A DNA stretch of 64,000 nucleotides. Source: Paenibacillus xylanexedens (GTDB lineage: Bacteria; Bacillota; Bacilli; Paenibacillales; Paenibacillaceae). A program made the position numbers and the translations under genes. The stretch lies in the NCBI RefSeq assembly GCF_007676705.1, contig NZ_VEBF01000001.1:1798001-1862000 (forward strand). The letters are read 5' to 3'. A model generated the notes under the pieces. The model worked only from the letters and a program-made list of their open reading frames with translations, made no database searches and had not been told where the DNA came from. This document shows, in pieces, positions 7,643 through 15,913 of this stretch; the first letter of the stretch is position 1, and each line of letters begins with the position of its first letter.

Positions 7643-9427
7643 CTAGGAAGTGAGCTGTTCTTTCACATAAAGCACAGCCTCCTGTGCCGTCATCCCCATT
7701 CGTTTCGATTCACCTAATGCTGCAAGCGCATGTGATCCAAGTTCAACTTGCCCTTCGGCTGCCCCTCGACCAATAACGATCTGCACAGGTAAGCCAATCA
7801 ACTCTGCATCCTTGAATTTCACACCTGGACGTTCATCCCGGTCATCCACCAATACCGTGTAACCGCCCTCGACCAATTGTTGTTCCAGTTCAAGGGTGAG
7901 CTGACGTTGCTGCTCATCCTTCCAGCTCACTGTAATCAGATGCACATCATATGGCGCCACAGCGGCAGGCCATCTTATGCCTTCATCTCCTGCATATTGT
8001 TCAGCTATCGCAGCCATCAGGCGGGATACGCCAATTCCGTAACATCCCATAACTGGCGCGCACTGGCGACCATTACGATCCAGGAAGGAGGCCCCCATGG
8101 CATCACTGTATTTCGTTCCCAATTTGAATATGTGTCCAACCTCGATACCTTTGGTAAACACAAGTGGCGATGCACACGTTGGGCAAGCATCCCCTTCAGC
8201 AGCAAAGCGAATTCGTTCTACTCGCTCCAATGCAAAATCAATGCCTGGGCGTACGCCAGAAACATGCATATCCACTTCATTGGCTCCTGTAATTGCGCTC
8301 TTCATCACTGCCACGTCAGCGTCCAGCACCATCGGCAGATTCAGTCCAATCGGACCCAGAAAACCTACCTTCAGGTTCGGATGTGCCGCAATGGCTGCAT
8401 CGTCTGCAAGGATCAGTTCCTCTGCACCCAACACCTGCTTTAGTGCGATGTCATTCAGTTCATGGTCTCCACGCACCAGCGCAGCGACAAGCTGACCATC
8501 TGCAACATAAAGCAGCGTCTTGATCATCTGTTCAGCACCTTCACCTATAAAGGAACTTAACTCTGCAATCGTACGAACGCCAGGTGTTGAGATACGTACC
8601 ACGGTTTCCTCTCCTGAATGCTCATCCGTCTGAAGCGTGGAATCTGCACTCGCAGAGACTTCTGGAATTTCTGAGCTTGCTTCTTTTTTCCCAATATCTC
8701 CGAAAGTCTGATAATCAGCTTTCTCCAAGTTTGCAGCATATCCACAATGCTTGCAGGTTACAATCGTGTCTTCACCTACGTCAGCCAGAGCCATGAACTC
8801 GTGTGTTTCTCCTTGACCGCCAATCGTTCCCGCGTCCGCCTCAACACGGATATAGTCAAGACCGCAACGCTCCAGAATGCGACTGTAAGCTGTATTCATC
8901 GCCTGATAGGTACGATCAAGCTCTTCCCAATCCGAAGCAAAAGAGTACGCATCCTTCATGATGAATTCTCGTCCGCGCAGTAATCCAAATCGAGGACGAC
9001 GTTCATCCCGGAACTTGGTTCCGATCTGGTACAGGGTGAATGGCAGCTTGCGATACGAGCTCACCTCGTCCCGCGCTAAAGCAGTTACGACTTCCTCATG
9101 TGTTGGTCCAAGGGCAAATTCTCGTGCATGACGATCCTTCAGACGCATCAATTCAGGACCATACTGTGTGTACCTTCCGGATTCTTCCCATAACTCGGCA
9201 GGCTGCATAATCGGCAGCAATACTTCCTGACACCCCGCACGATCCATCTCTTCTCGAACGATCCGTTCAACGTTCAGCAATATGCGCCGTCCGAGGGGCA
9301 GATAACTGTAAATTCCCGCCGCCAGTTGGCGAATCATACCGGAACGCAGTAACCAGCGATGTCCTGCCGCATCTGCCTCCGCTGGCGCTTCACGTAATGT
9401 TGGAACAAGCATTTCACTTTGACGCAT
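7643..9427 (-). CDS. proS: Prolyl-tRNA synthetase, bacterial type
   Basis: The 594-aa class II aminoacyl-tRNA synthetase charges tRNA-Pro. The N-terminal catalytic part (MRQSEMLVPTLREAPAEAD..., FRDERRPRFGLLRGREF motif 2) is followed by the bacterial editing insertion domain (about residues 225-400, with TCKHCGY and CPTCASP cysteine pairs nearby), class II motif 3 (GIGVSRL), and the C-terminal anticodon-binding domain. Length fits the family. The ATG at 9427 follows AGGAG. A T-box leader lies directly upstream, so expression should rise when tRNA-Pro is uncharged. The stop codon touches the end of a MITE-like repeat. Confidence 0.97.
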   Translation of the reverse strand: MRQSEMLVPTLREAPAEADAAGHRWLLRSGMIRQLAAGIYSYLPLGRRILLNVERIVREEMDRAGCQEVLLPIMQPAELWEESGRYTQYGPELMRLKDRHAREFALGPTHEEVVTALARDEVSSYRKLPFTLYQIGTKFRDERRPRFGLLRGREFIMKDAYSFASDWEELDRTYQAMNTAYSRILERCGLDYIRVEADAGTIGGQGETHEFMALADVGEDTIVTCKHCGYAANLEKADYQTFGDIGKKEASSEIPEVSASADSTLQTDEHSGEETVVRISTPGVRTIAELSSFIGEGAEQMIKTLLYVADGQLVAALVRGDHELNDIALKQVLGAEELILADDAAIAAHPNLKVGFLGPIGLNLPMVLDADVAVMKSAITGANEVDMHVSGVRPGIDFALERVERIRFAAEGDACPTCASPLVFTKGIEVGHIFKLGTKYSDAMGASFLDRNGRQCAPVMGCYGIGVSRLMAAIAEQYAGDEGIRWPAAVAPYDVHLITVSWKDEQQRQLTLELEQQLVEGGYTVLVDDRDERPGVKFKDAELIGLPVQIVIGRGAAEGQVELGSHALAALGESKRMGMTAQEAVLYVKEQLTS

Positions 9428-9482
9428 CTGAACACACTCCTAGTTTTTCTTATTGTTATTGGTTATCTAAAGTTATAAACAG

Positions 9483-9735
9483 CAAAAAGACACATCCGTC
9501 AAGGGACGAATGTGTCGTGGTACCACCCTTGTTTAACTGCACATTAAACCGTTTGCTCGCAATCTATGCGATCTGTAGCATGCAGTCCTACGGGGCATAA
9601 CGGGCCCTGCCGGCGGAGGTTGCAACCCTGTATGGGCATTCTCTTCCGCAGCTCGCGAGGTAGGAATTATGAAGCAGCTACAGGAACCTTGCACCACACT
9701 GTTCCCTCTCTGTTGAAGCTGGCTTGCACAATCAT
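9483..9735 (-). promoter_or_regulatory. T-box leader of proS
   Basis: On the minus strand the T-box sequence AGGGTGGTACCACG (9516-9529) is followed immediately by a terminator stem (GACACATTCGTC / GACGGATGTGTC, 9489-9516) and TTTTT. Upstream lie a long Stem I region containing AGAGAGGGAA and GGTGCAAGG and, near 9662-9664, a CCT triplet followed by A in a plausible specifier loop (CCU, proline). The layout matches tRNA-dependent antitermination; the specifier assignment is inference. The 5' boundary is approximate. Confidence 0.9.
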
Positions 9736-9920
9736 GTCCTCGTTATAACGCTGTTATCATTTTTGACCACATTAGTTCATTTACAAGAAATTGTCAACCA
9801 TACCACGTTAACATAAAGTACAATGAATTCCACATCGATGGCTGACATGACAGCACGTTCCCTGTAATATAGAGGAATAGAAATATACCCTGGGTATTAA
9901 TTGATAAAGGAGCTTGTCCT

Positions 9921-10592
9921 ATGCCATATATTATATATGATCTTGAATTCACAGTAAGCCGTAATACTCGCTATTCTTCTGAAATTATTGATATCGGTGC
10001 CGTCAAAGTTACGGAGAGTGCGGATGGATTGGCCGTTACAGATACATTCCATACGTACGTTCGTCCTTCCAACAAATCCGTCCTGTCTACCGACACGATC
10101 CAGTTCACAGGCATCACGCAGAAGGATATTGATGCAGCTCCTCTTTTTCCAGCAGCACTGAATCAATTCATCGCATGGATGGGAAGCGAACCCTATTACA
10201 TGTGTTCCTGGGGACCGGATGACCGCAGCAAACTAATCTCTCATTGTCGCACCCACCAGCTCGATGTGGCCTGGATTACTAATCATAACGATCTCCAGCA
10301 GCAATGGTCCCGCACCGTTCGCAAAGAAGGCAAGTTCCGTCAACTCGGACTCGCGCAGGCTCTTGAAATCTGCGGCATCGAATTCGATGGTACCCAGCAC
10401 CGCGCATTGGATGATGCCATCAACACAGCCAAGGTGTTCATGCATCAATTTGATCGCTTCACGCTGGAAAACAATTGTGCAGCGGATGATGAGGGAATTA
10501 CATCCAAGGTCGTCTATTCCAGCTCCACAGAAGATGAAGAGAAAGAATCACCTTTTGGCAATCTGGCAAGCCTATTCAAAACCAAAGAGTAG
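9921..10592 (+). CDS. DEDDh-type 3'-5' exonuclease (KapD-like)
   Basis: The 223-aa protein is an RNase T/DnaQ-superfamily exonuclease: Exo I has Asp7 and Glu9 (YDLEFT), Exo II follows around GITQKDIDAAP and the SWGPDD segment, and Exo III is HRALDDA (His about 160, Asp about 165). It resembles KapD-like stand-alone exonucleases. The C-terminal 40 residues are acidic and low in complexity. A clear AAAGGAG site precedes the ATG. It is monocistronic and convergent with the WYL regulator. Its nucleic-acid substrate is not predictable from the sequence. Confidence 0.87.
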   Translation: MPYIIYDLEFTVSRNTRYSSEIIDIGAVKVTESADGLAVTDTFHTYVRPSNKSVLSTDTIQFTGITQKDIDAAPLFPAALNQFIAWMGSEPYYMCSWGPDDRSKLISHCRTHQLDVAWITNHNDLQQQWSRTVRKEGKFRQLGLAQALEICGIEFDGTQHRALDDAINTAKVFMHQFDRFTLENNCAADDEGITSKVVYSSSTEDEEKESPFGNLASLFKTKE

Positions 10593-10659
10593 CCAGCCAC
10601 AGCTCTGAATTTATTGGTGTTCTAACATCTGTGTTATTGCTTCAGATTGCATGCAAATC

Positions 10660-11631
10660 TCAATTTCTGTCGTACATTTGTTGCCAACTGTTCAGGCGTT
10701 CTTTCATCCTGATGCGGCAGATCTCAGGTTCGATGATCTCCGCATCAGGTCCATATTTAGATACCCATACGAGAATTTCCTCAACATCACTTAATATAGC
10801 TTCAAATAACAGGCTGCCTTCCGGTTCAATGGTTAAGATGGGGCTTATGCAGAATTGCTCCTGCATCACACGCTCCACAGCATGGGGTGCAAATCGAATT
10901 TTGAACGCTGTCCACTCCGTACTTCCCTCGTATGCCCAAGGAATGCGGAAGTGCGATTGTATGAGATGATCCTCTTTGCGAAACGTGCGTGGCAATATTC
11001 GTATCCTCTGCAGCCGGCTTACCTGAAAAATTCGAAGTTTCTCCGACAGGTGACAATACGCTAACAGCTCAAATCTGTACTCGCGAGGGATAAGACAGTA
11101 AGGATCTATGCGTACGATCCCTTTTTTACCTTGAGACAGATATTCCCCTTCAATGGTGTTCTGTGAAATGCCGGCATGAAGCAGGGTAATTAGAGATTGA
11201 TTCTGCGGATCATTTCTCTCATCTTGCCATGCAGGCAATCCCAGTTTAAACAATCTACTAATATGCTCCGACCATTCCACTCGTTCTGTTTTGTTTTTCT
11301 GACTCGCAGCAACTACTTTCTCATAAGCGCTCTCAAAAGCAGGTTTCAGCAAAGGACGAATATTCTCCATAACTTCAGCAAGATGCATGAAAGCTTGGGC
11401 TTCTTCATCAGACCAATTTAGCGGATACATGGCAAACTGGCTGATAAACATGTACCCTTGCCCGTGTCCCATATTGGCGATCGGGATATGCATTGCACTG
11501 AGGGCCTCCATGTCGCGGTATATCGTCCTTTCCGTCGTCTCGCATCGCTCGGCAAGCTCACGTGCCAGAATGCCCGGCTTGGCCTGTACCAGCGTTATAA
11601 TGCGCATTAATCGGATTAGTCGGTCTGTCAT
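10660..11631 (-). CDS. WYL-domain (YafY-like) transcriptional regulator
   Basis: The 323-aa regulator has an N-terminal DeoR-type winged helix (about residues 3-60: LIRLMRIITLVQAKPGILA, then TTERTIYRDMEAL) and a C-terminal WYL region (about 150-310, with IDPYCLIPREYRFELLAYCH). WYL proteins bind ligands or nucleic acids and often act in stress or defence control; the ligand here is unknown. The ATG at 11631 follows GGAGG with 10-base spacing; an in-frame ATG at 11685 has no comparable site. No obvious target operon adjoins it. Confidence 0.87.
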   Translation of the reverse strand: MTDRLIRLMRIITLVQAKPGILARELAERCETTERTIYRDMEALSAMHIPIANMGHGQGYMFISQFAMYPLNWSDEEAQAFMHLAEVMENIRPLLKPAFESAYEKVVAASQKNKTERVEWSEHISRLFKLGLPAWQDERNDPQNQSLITLLHAGISQNTIEGEYLSQGKKGIVRIDPYCLIPREYRFELLAYCHLSEKLRIFQVSRLQRIRILPRTFRKEDHLIQSHFRIPWAYEGSTEWTAFKIRFAPHAVERVMQEQFCISPILTIEPEGSLLFEAILSDVEEILVWVSKYGPDAEIIEPEICRIRMKERLNSWQQMYDRN

Positions 11632-11782
11632 TTTGCCGGACCCTCCACGATGTTGTTTCAATAAATTTGATACAACTCCATCCATTGTTTAATATGATAT
11701 TGATACATACATTCGACCTTTTCCTAAACTTCACCTTCAAATATGTAGACTCTCTCTATACCGTTACCATCTGAAATCAACC

Positions 11783-12487
11783 CTATTCTCCTAATATCTT
11801 TTTTTCACGATCATGATATCCGGTTGTAAACGTGATCCCGTAGTGATAACGCAGCTTTTCAACGATCTCGGCTTCCGCGTAATAGTCCAGATCCTGTTTC
11901 CGCGCAGCTTCAATTAACAGCGCATCTGCATGACGACGCAACATATTACTTCCCTCTTGAACCCGGCCTCTTTCGTAGGCGCGCAGGGCTTGTTTGATCA
12001 AGGGCACCGTTTCACTTAATTTGATCGTCTTCTCCACCTTGGGATCTTCCGGCTGTCGCAACATGCCCAGATGACTGGTGTATTGAATATACAACTGTTC
12101 TCTTCGTAACAATACGCGTTGACTTTGCTTCAACTTCCTTGTGCTCCAATAGGCTGAACATACGGCAGCTTTTCCTGATACACGGGGTCCCATGACGAAT
12201 TCAAGCAAAATTTGCTTGCTTTCCCCCTTGTACATATCGCCAAGCCTCAGTACCCAGCCAATATCCGTTTCTTTGGAACGACATCCATAGATACCTTTTA
12301 GCTGTACTCCAAATTCCGGTTTGAGCAAAAGTTCCAAATCTCTTGATACAATTTTGGGTGCTATTTTCCTAAGTCTTTTGGCAGGGGCACCGTTACGCCA
12401 CTCTACCATCATATATACGGGGTCGGCTCCCCCTGTCGGTATGGCCTCTTTATTCCACGAATAAGATACTTCAAAGACTGAGTTCAC
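11783..12487 (-). CDS. VWA-protein C-terminal-region-like protein, no VWA domain
   Basis: The 234-aa protein resembles the part that follows the von Willebrand factor A domain in some Firmicutes VWA proteins: a beta-sandwich-like segment (VQLKGIYGCRSKETDIGW, LRLGDMYKGESKQILLEF) and a C-terminal helical part (IKQALRAYERGRVQEGSNML). The VWA domain with its MIDAS motif is missing, so this may be a truncated relic or a stand-alone partner. GTG at 12487 is chosen because GGGGGAGA lies 9 bases upstream; upstream TTG or GTG options lack a site. A LexA-like palindrome sits 73 bp upstream, inside a possible promoter. The function is unknown. Confidence 0.55.
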   Translation of the reverse strand: MNSVFEVSYSWNKEAIPTGGADPVYMMVEWRNGAPAKRLRKIAPKIVSRDLELLLKPEFGVQLKGIYGCRSKETDIGWVLRLGDMYKGESKQILLEFVMGPRVSGKAAVCSAYWSTRKLKQSQRVLLRREQLYIQYTSHLGMLRQPEDPKVEKTIKLSETVPLIKQALRAYERGRVQEGSNMLRRHADALLIEAARKQDLDYYAEAEIVEKLRYHYGITFTTGYHDREKKILGE

Positions 12488-12559
12488 TGGTAGTCTCTCC
12501 CCCGATTTATATGTATTATCTTCTAAGTTATCAGGGTGAATGGACACTATATTGTCACG

Positions 12560-12571
12560 GAACAAATGTTC
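12560..12571. promoter_or_regulatory. Second LexA/DinR-like SOS box candidate
   Basis: GAACAAATGTTC has the GAAC-N4-GTTC core with spacer AAAT, which fits the purine/any/purine/pyrimidine rule of the Bacillus DinR box. The flanking consensus C/G bases are absent. It lies just upstream of a TATAGT hexamer on the minus strand, where a repressor would block transcription of the 11783-12487 gene. Confidence 0.4.
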
Positions 12572-12638
12572 TCATTAAATTTTTCCAATATATTAGTTTT
12601 ATATCCCTAAATCCGTCTCAATACGACAATAAACGACG

Positions 12639-12667
12639 AAAAAGCCTGGCGCTATGCCAAGCTTTTC
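12639..12667. terminator. Terminator of the 55-aa small gene
   Basis: AAAAGC-TGGC and GCCA-GCTTTT form a stem with one mismatch and a 5-base loop. On the minus strand it ends in TTTTT, 28 bp past the small gene's stop codon. Confidence 0.75.
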
Positions 12668-12694
12668 AATCACTTATCTATGACAAGTCCCAAA

Positions 12695-12862
12695 TTAAAC
12701 AGTAGGATGATCGATTCCCATTTTGTGTAAATATTGTGCGCTATCTGCTTCGGTTACCGGAGCATAGGTGACACTGTCAATGACCAGCTTACGTCCCACT
12801 GGCTCTCCGTTAACAGTGATCATAATTGTTTTGGTTGATGTGTTCTGATCTGCTGTATACAT
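12695..12862 (-). CDS. Small 55-aa protein of unknown function
   Basis: A 55-codon frame (beginning MYTADQNTSTKTIMITVNG) has a strong AAGGAG site 9 bases before its ATG and its own terminator 28 bp after its stop, which supports expression. The sequence suggests a small beta-rich fold: TIMITVNGEPVGRKLVIDSV would make two or three strands followed by a turn and a helix (TEADSAQYLHKMG). It has no membrane segment and no cysteine. It stands alone between two unrelated genes. I do not recognise the family. Confidence 0.75.
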   Translation of the reverse strand: MYTADQNTSTKTIMITVNGEPVGRKLVIDSVTYAPVTEADSAQYLHKMGIDHPTV

Positions 12863-13192
12863 ATGTTTCTACTCCTTCATGTTCACGATCTTATATTCAA
12901 TCGGATATATTGGTATCGTTCATTAAATTGCGTATTTGTGAATAGCATGCACCCGGAACTGAAGTATAAGATGTGTTAAAACGGTCCGGTGTGCTGCCTA
13001 TCCTACTATTACCCCACAGATTTATAAGCTAAACAGCTCTTACTATAAATAATTTTAAATATTTCGGGTAATAAAACGATATCATCTTGAACCCATCGTC
13101 CCGGTTTTGACGTATAATGTAAGAGCCGTATTTCAACATTAGACGACGAATTCGGCAATCGACATATCTAACCGAAGAAAGAGGTGTTAACG
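12863..13192. other. Divergent promoter region, 330 bp
   Basis: The region separates the 55-aa gene (minus) from the coiled-coil protein (plus). A consensus TATAAT lies at 13113-13118 with a TGAC-type upstream extension, a good candidate -10 for the plus-strand pair. No gene or repeat was seen. Confidence 0.5.
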
Positions 13193-13648
13193 ATGCCAAA
13201 ATCCACTCAGGGTTATTTCATTCGGGTGTTATTCACCACATGCATTCTATTTACCGTTTCAATAGCATCCTCAGTAAGTGCAGCCAGTGCCAATATTTTT
13301 ACTGATATATATAGCGGATGGGAGCGAGTCTCCGAACTGCCCGGAGAAGTGAACGCTCTACAGGAAAGTTATAAGCAAACGATGGAGCAACTAAATCAAA
13401 CCTCTGCCCAATTGGGACAAGCCCAGGCTAATGTCGAAGCATTCAAGACCCAGAATGAACAGCTGCTGGCCCAGAACCAGAAACTCACTGAAATGGTAAG
13501 TAAACTGCAGGATGATCAGAATGCCAAAGCTGCTGCCAGCAAACGAATTCAGACAATGATTATCACTGTCGTATCACTCATATTGGGTTACTTTATTCTG
13601 ATTCGTGTGATGCGTTGGGGAATGCGTCGCCGTTCGGGCCGAGTATAA
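13193..13648 (+). CDS. Exported coiled-coil protein with C-terminal membrane anchor
   Basis: The 151-aa protein has an N-terminal signal segment (about residues 7-30, ending VSAAS), a coiled coil (about 45-110, with repeated Glu/Gln/Leu heptads such as QTSAQLGQAQANVEAFKTQN) and one C-terminal transmembrane helix (about 122-143) with an Arg-rich tail. This topology would place the coiled coil outside, tethered at the membrane. ATG 13193 is chosen because AGAGGTG sits 6 bases before it. It is followed after 18 bp by an AIM24-family gene and is probably co-transcribed. I do not recognise a function. Confidence 0.8.
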   Translation: MPKSTQGYFIRVLFTTCILFTVSIASSVSAASANIFTDIYSGWERVSELPGEVNALQESYKQTMEQLNQTSAQLGQAQANVEAFKTQNEQLLAQNQKLTEMVSKLQDDQNAKAAASKRIQTMIITVVSLILGYFILIRVMRWGMRRRSGRV

Positions 13649-13666
13649 AAGAACAGGAGCAACTGC

Positions 13667-14371
13667 ATGAACATACACCTGAACAATGCTGAAGCAGGCG
13701 GAGCGGGACAAGTTGTTACGTTCTCACTGATTCAAGATGACCGCCTTCATATTTTGCATCCGCAGCAGATTGTGGCCTTCCGAGGTCCGAGTGGTAGTCG
13801 CAATGATAAATTCATGAATATCACGGGCATATATCGCAAAAAAAAGCTGATTAAATCCGAAATCACCGGACCTTGCCAATTTGTGGCCGCCCTGCCTCCC
13901 GGATTCACCATGAAGGAAGTGGAGCTCACGGAGGATAGTGATCTGCTCTATGACTTCCGCCACCTGTTCTTCTACTCTGATGGTGTAACCATGCATACCA
14001 AAATTCAGAAAATCAAAAACATGCTGATCACCCGTGATGCAGTGAAAATGAAATTTTCCGGCAAAGGCAAAATCGGATTGCTTACCCAAGGTCAAGTCTG
14101 CCAGCAGGAACTGCATCCGACTGCCCCGCTCTATGTGGATGCTGGCAGCATTATTGCCTATCCCGAAAATGCACATCTGGAACTCACCGTATATGGTAAC
14201 AACCTTGCCAGTCAGCATATGAATTATCATTGGAAGATGACAGGACATGGATCTGTACTCTTTCAGGCTGGACGTGAGAATCACCGTTTGGAACAGGATC
14301 TCAACGACGAGGGACTGTTCAAACGAATTCTGAAAGAAGTGATCCCTTTCGGTAATGTACTGATCAAGTAA
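13667..14371 (+). CDS. AIM24-family (DUF124) protein
   Basis: The 234-aa protein belongs to the AIM24/DUF124 group, trimeric beta-roll proteins related to tryptophan RNA-binding attenuator-like folds; the bacterial role is unknown. Visible features are the repeated beta strands with GPSGSRNDKFMNITGIYRKK, KIKNMLITRDAVKMKFSGKG, and the Gly-rich turn GKIGLLTQG. Its 18-bp distance from the upstream membrane coiled-coil gene suggests an operon. The start follows AGGAG with good spacing. No signal peptide is present. Confidence 0.75.
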   Translation: MNIHLNNAEAGGAGQVVTFSLIQDDRLHILHPQQIVAFRGPSGSRNDKFMNITGIYRKKKLIKSEITGPCQFVAALPPGFTMKEVELTEDSDLLYDFRHLFFYSDGVTMHTKIQKIKNMLITRDAVKMKFSGKGKIGLLTQGQVCQQELHPTAPLYVDAGSIIAYPENAHLELTVYGNNLASQHMNYHWKMTGHGSVLFQAGRENHRLEQDLNDEGLFKRILKEVIPFGNVLIK

Positions 14372-14422
14372 GCTGTTGTAGGATGAATCCGACCGATTAG
14401 CTGCCACTATGCTCCAGTGGGG

Positions 14423-14450
14423 TGGTCACCACGCGGTTTCATGTTATAAT
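14423..14450 (+). promoter_or_regulatory. Promoter of the que operon
   Basis: A perfect TATAAT (14445-14450) is preceded at 16 bp by TGGTCA (14423-14428), a 4/6 match to TTGACA. Transcription would start about 14457, shortly before the preQ1-like leader. Confidence 0.65.
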
Positions 14451-14490
14451 GGTTCAGACAATTGAAGAAGAAAATCCATGCCTGTGGCAT

Positions 14491-14651
14491 GGGAGAGGTT
14501 CGCGAACTCCCTCTATAAGACTTGACCATGCGATGGTCAGTATAAGTCTTGCGTACACGTTGCAGTCACCATGCAATCATGTACGTAAAAAACTAAGGAC
14601 ACTTACTCTTGCCTGCTTTTTTGAAGCGGTTATGGAGAAGGTGTGTTTTTT
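14491..14651 (+). promoter_or_regulatory. preQ1-I-like riboswitch with an inserted two-hairpin segment
   Basis: P1 is AGAGG (14494-14498) with CCTCT (14510-14514), followed by ATAA; the A-rich tail AAAAAACTAAGGA (14587-14599) matches the class I preQ1 aptamer. In the canonical aptamer, tail and P1 are adjacent. Here about 70 bases are inserted (14518-14586), forming two hairpins: AAGACTT / AAGTCTT enclosing GACCAT / ATGGTC, and CGTACA..TTGCA / TGCAA..TGTACG. The loop (TTCGCGAAC) lacks the usual UAG that pairs with the tail CUA. Location before queC supports preQ1 control; the architecture is unusual. Confidence 0.75.
14599..14651 (+). terminator. Expression-platform terminator of the preQ1-like leader
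   Basis: ACACTTACTC (14599-14608) pairs with GAGAAGGTGT (14635-14644) with one mismatch and one G-T pair, followed by GTTTTTT. The 5' arm begins within the last base of the aptamer tail, so ligand binding could favour termination before queC. Confidence 0.75.
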
Positions 14652-14741
14652 GATGGATGCCAGTTCATGAACTTCTCTGTTCTTCCGACACTCTGTGCCT
14701 ATGCGCATAGTTTGATCTCAAGAAGATGGAGAGGTTTTTTT

Positions 14742-15425
14742 ATGTTGAACGAAGAAAAAGCAGTCGTTGTATTCAGCGGCGGTCAGGATAGTACAACTTG
14801 TCTGTTCTGGGCCAAACAACAGTTTGCCGAAGTTGAGGTCGTTACGTTCGATTATGGTCAGCGCCACAAGCTGGAGATTGAGTGTGCATCAGAGATCGCT
14901 CGCGATCTGGGCGTACAGCAAACGGTGCTGGATATGAGCTTGTTAAACCAACTTGCACCCAATGCGCTCACTCGCACGGATGTAGAGATTACCCATGAAG
15001 AAGGCGAACTGCCGAGCACATTTGTGGATGGACGGAATCTGCTGTTCCTCAGTTTTGCAGCCATTATGGCGAAGCAAAAAGGAGCACGTCACCTGGTTAC
15101 AGGTGTATGCGAGACGGATTTCAGCGGATACCCGGATTGCCGGGATTCATTTGTGAAATCGATGAATGTGACACTTAACCTGTCGATGGACTATCCATTC
15201 GTCATTCATACGCCGCTCATGTGGCTGGACAAAGCTCAAACGTGGAAGATGGCGGACGATCTCGGTGCCTTTGATTATGTACGCGAGCGTACCCTGACCT
15301 GTTATAACGGTGTGATTGGCGATGGCTGCGGAGAATGCCCTGCCTGCAAACTGCGCAAAGCTGGACTGGATCGCTATGTACAGCAGCGTACTGCTGCTGA
15401 ATCGGCGGGAGTGGATGTGCGATGA
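14742..15425 (+). CDS. queC: 7-cyano-7-deazaguanine (preQ0) synthase QueC
   Basis: The 227-aa enzyme converts 7-carboxy-7-deazaguanine to preQ0 with ATP and ammonia in queuosine synthesis. The PP-loop SGGQDSTT is at residues 12-19, and the C-terminal zinc-binding cysteines are in [20 protein letters not shown]. The start ATG 14742 is chosen because GGAGAGG lies 7 bases upstream and the protein then begins directly with the catalytic fold. It is the first gene of queCDEF, behind a preQ1-like riboswitch, and its stop overlaps the queD start in ATGA. Confidence 0.96.
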   Translation: MLNEEKAVVVFSGGQDSTTCLFWAKQQFAEVEVVTFDYGQRHKLEIECASEIARDLGVQQTVLDMSLLNQLAPNALTRTDVEITHEEGELPSTFVDGRNLLFLSFAAIMAKQKGARHLVTGVCETDFSGYPDCRDSFVKSMNVTLNLSMDYPFVIHTPLMWLDKAQTWKMADDLGAFDYVRERTLTCYNGVIGDGCGECPACKLRKAGLDRYVQQRTAAESAGVDVR

Positions 15426-15913
15426 GAGAGCCTGGAACGTTCCGTATTGTTGAGCGATTGCAGCGAATTGACGAGGACATCCTGCCTACACAACTGAGAT
15501 ATCACCGTAAGCGTGTACTGGTCAGCAAAGAGTTTACTTTTGACGCGGCACATCATCTGCATTGTTATGAAGGCAAGTGCAAGAACCTGCACGGTCATAC
15601 GTATAAAGTTATTTTTGGTATCAGCGGTTATCCGGGTGAAACCGGGCTGACGGTTGATTTTGGACATATCAAAGATATATGGAAAACTCAGATTGAGGGA
15701 TATCTGGATCATCAGTACCTCAACGAGACACTTCCTTTAATGAATACAACGGCTGAAAATATGGTCGTTTGGCTGTTCGAACAGATGGAACATGCGCTAC
15801 AGACGGAGCCCTATGTCGGGCTGACAGATGGTGGGCGGACAGAGTTTGTCCGACTCTTCGAGACACCCACCAGTTACGCTGAGGCGAGAAGGGAGTGGAT
15901 GATCGATGAGTAG
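15422..15913 (+). CDS. queD: 6-carboxy-5,6,7,8-tetrahydropterin synthase QueD
   Basis: This 163-aa enzyme makes 6-carboxytetrahydropterin from dihydroneopterin triphosphate, the first committed step towards preQ1. Zinc ligands are in DAAHHLH and LHGHTYK, and the catalytic Cys is about residue 53 in GKCKNLHGH. About 30 residues before the fold ([19 protein letters not shown]...) are an N-terminal extension whose role is unclear; an internal start near VLVSKEFTF would lack a better ribosome binding site. The ATG overlaps the queC stop by 4 bases, implying translational coupling. Confidence 0.93.
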   Translation: MREPGTFRIVERLQRIDEDILPTQLRYHRKRVLVSKEFTFDAAHHLHCYEGKCKNLHGHTYKVIFGISGYPGETGLTVDFGHIKDIWKTQIEGYLDHQYLNETLPLMNTTAENMVVWLFEQMEHALQTEPYVGLTDGGRTEFVRLFETPTSYAEARREWMIDE

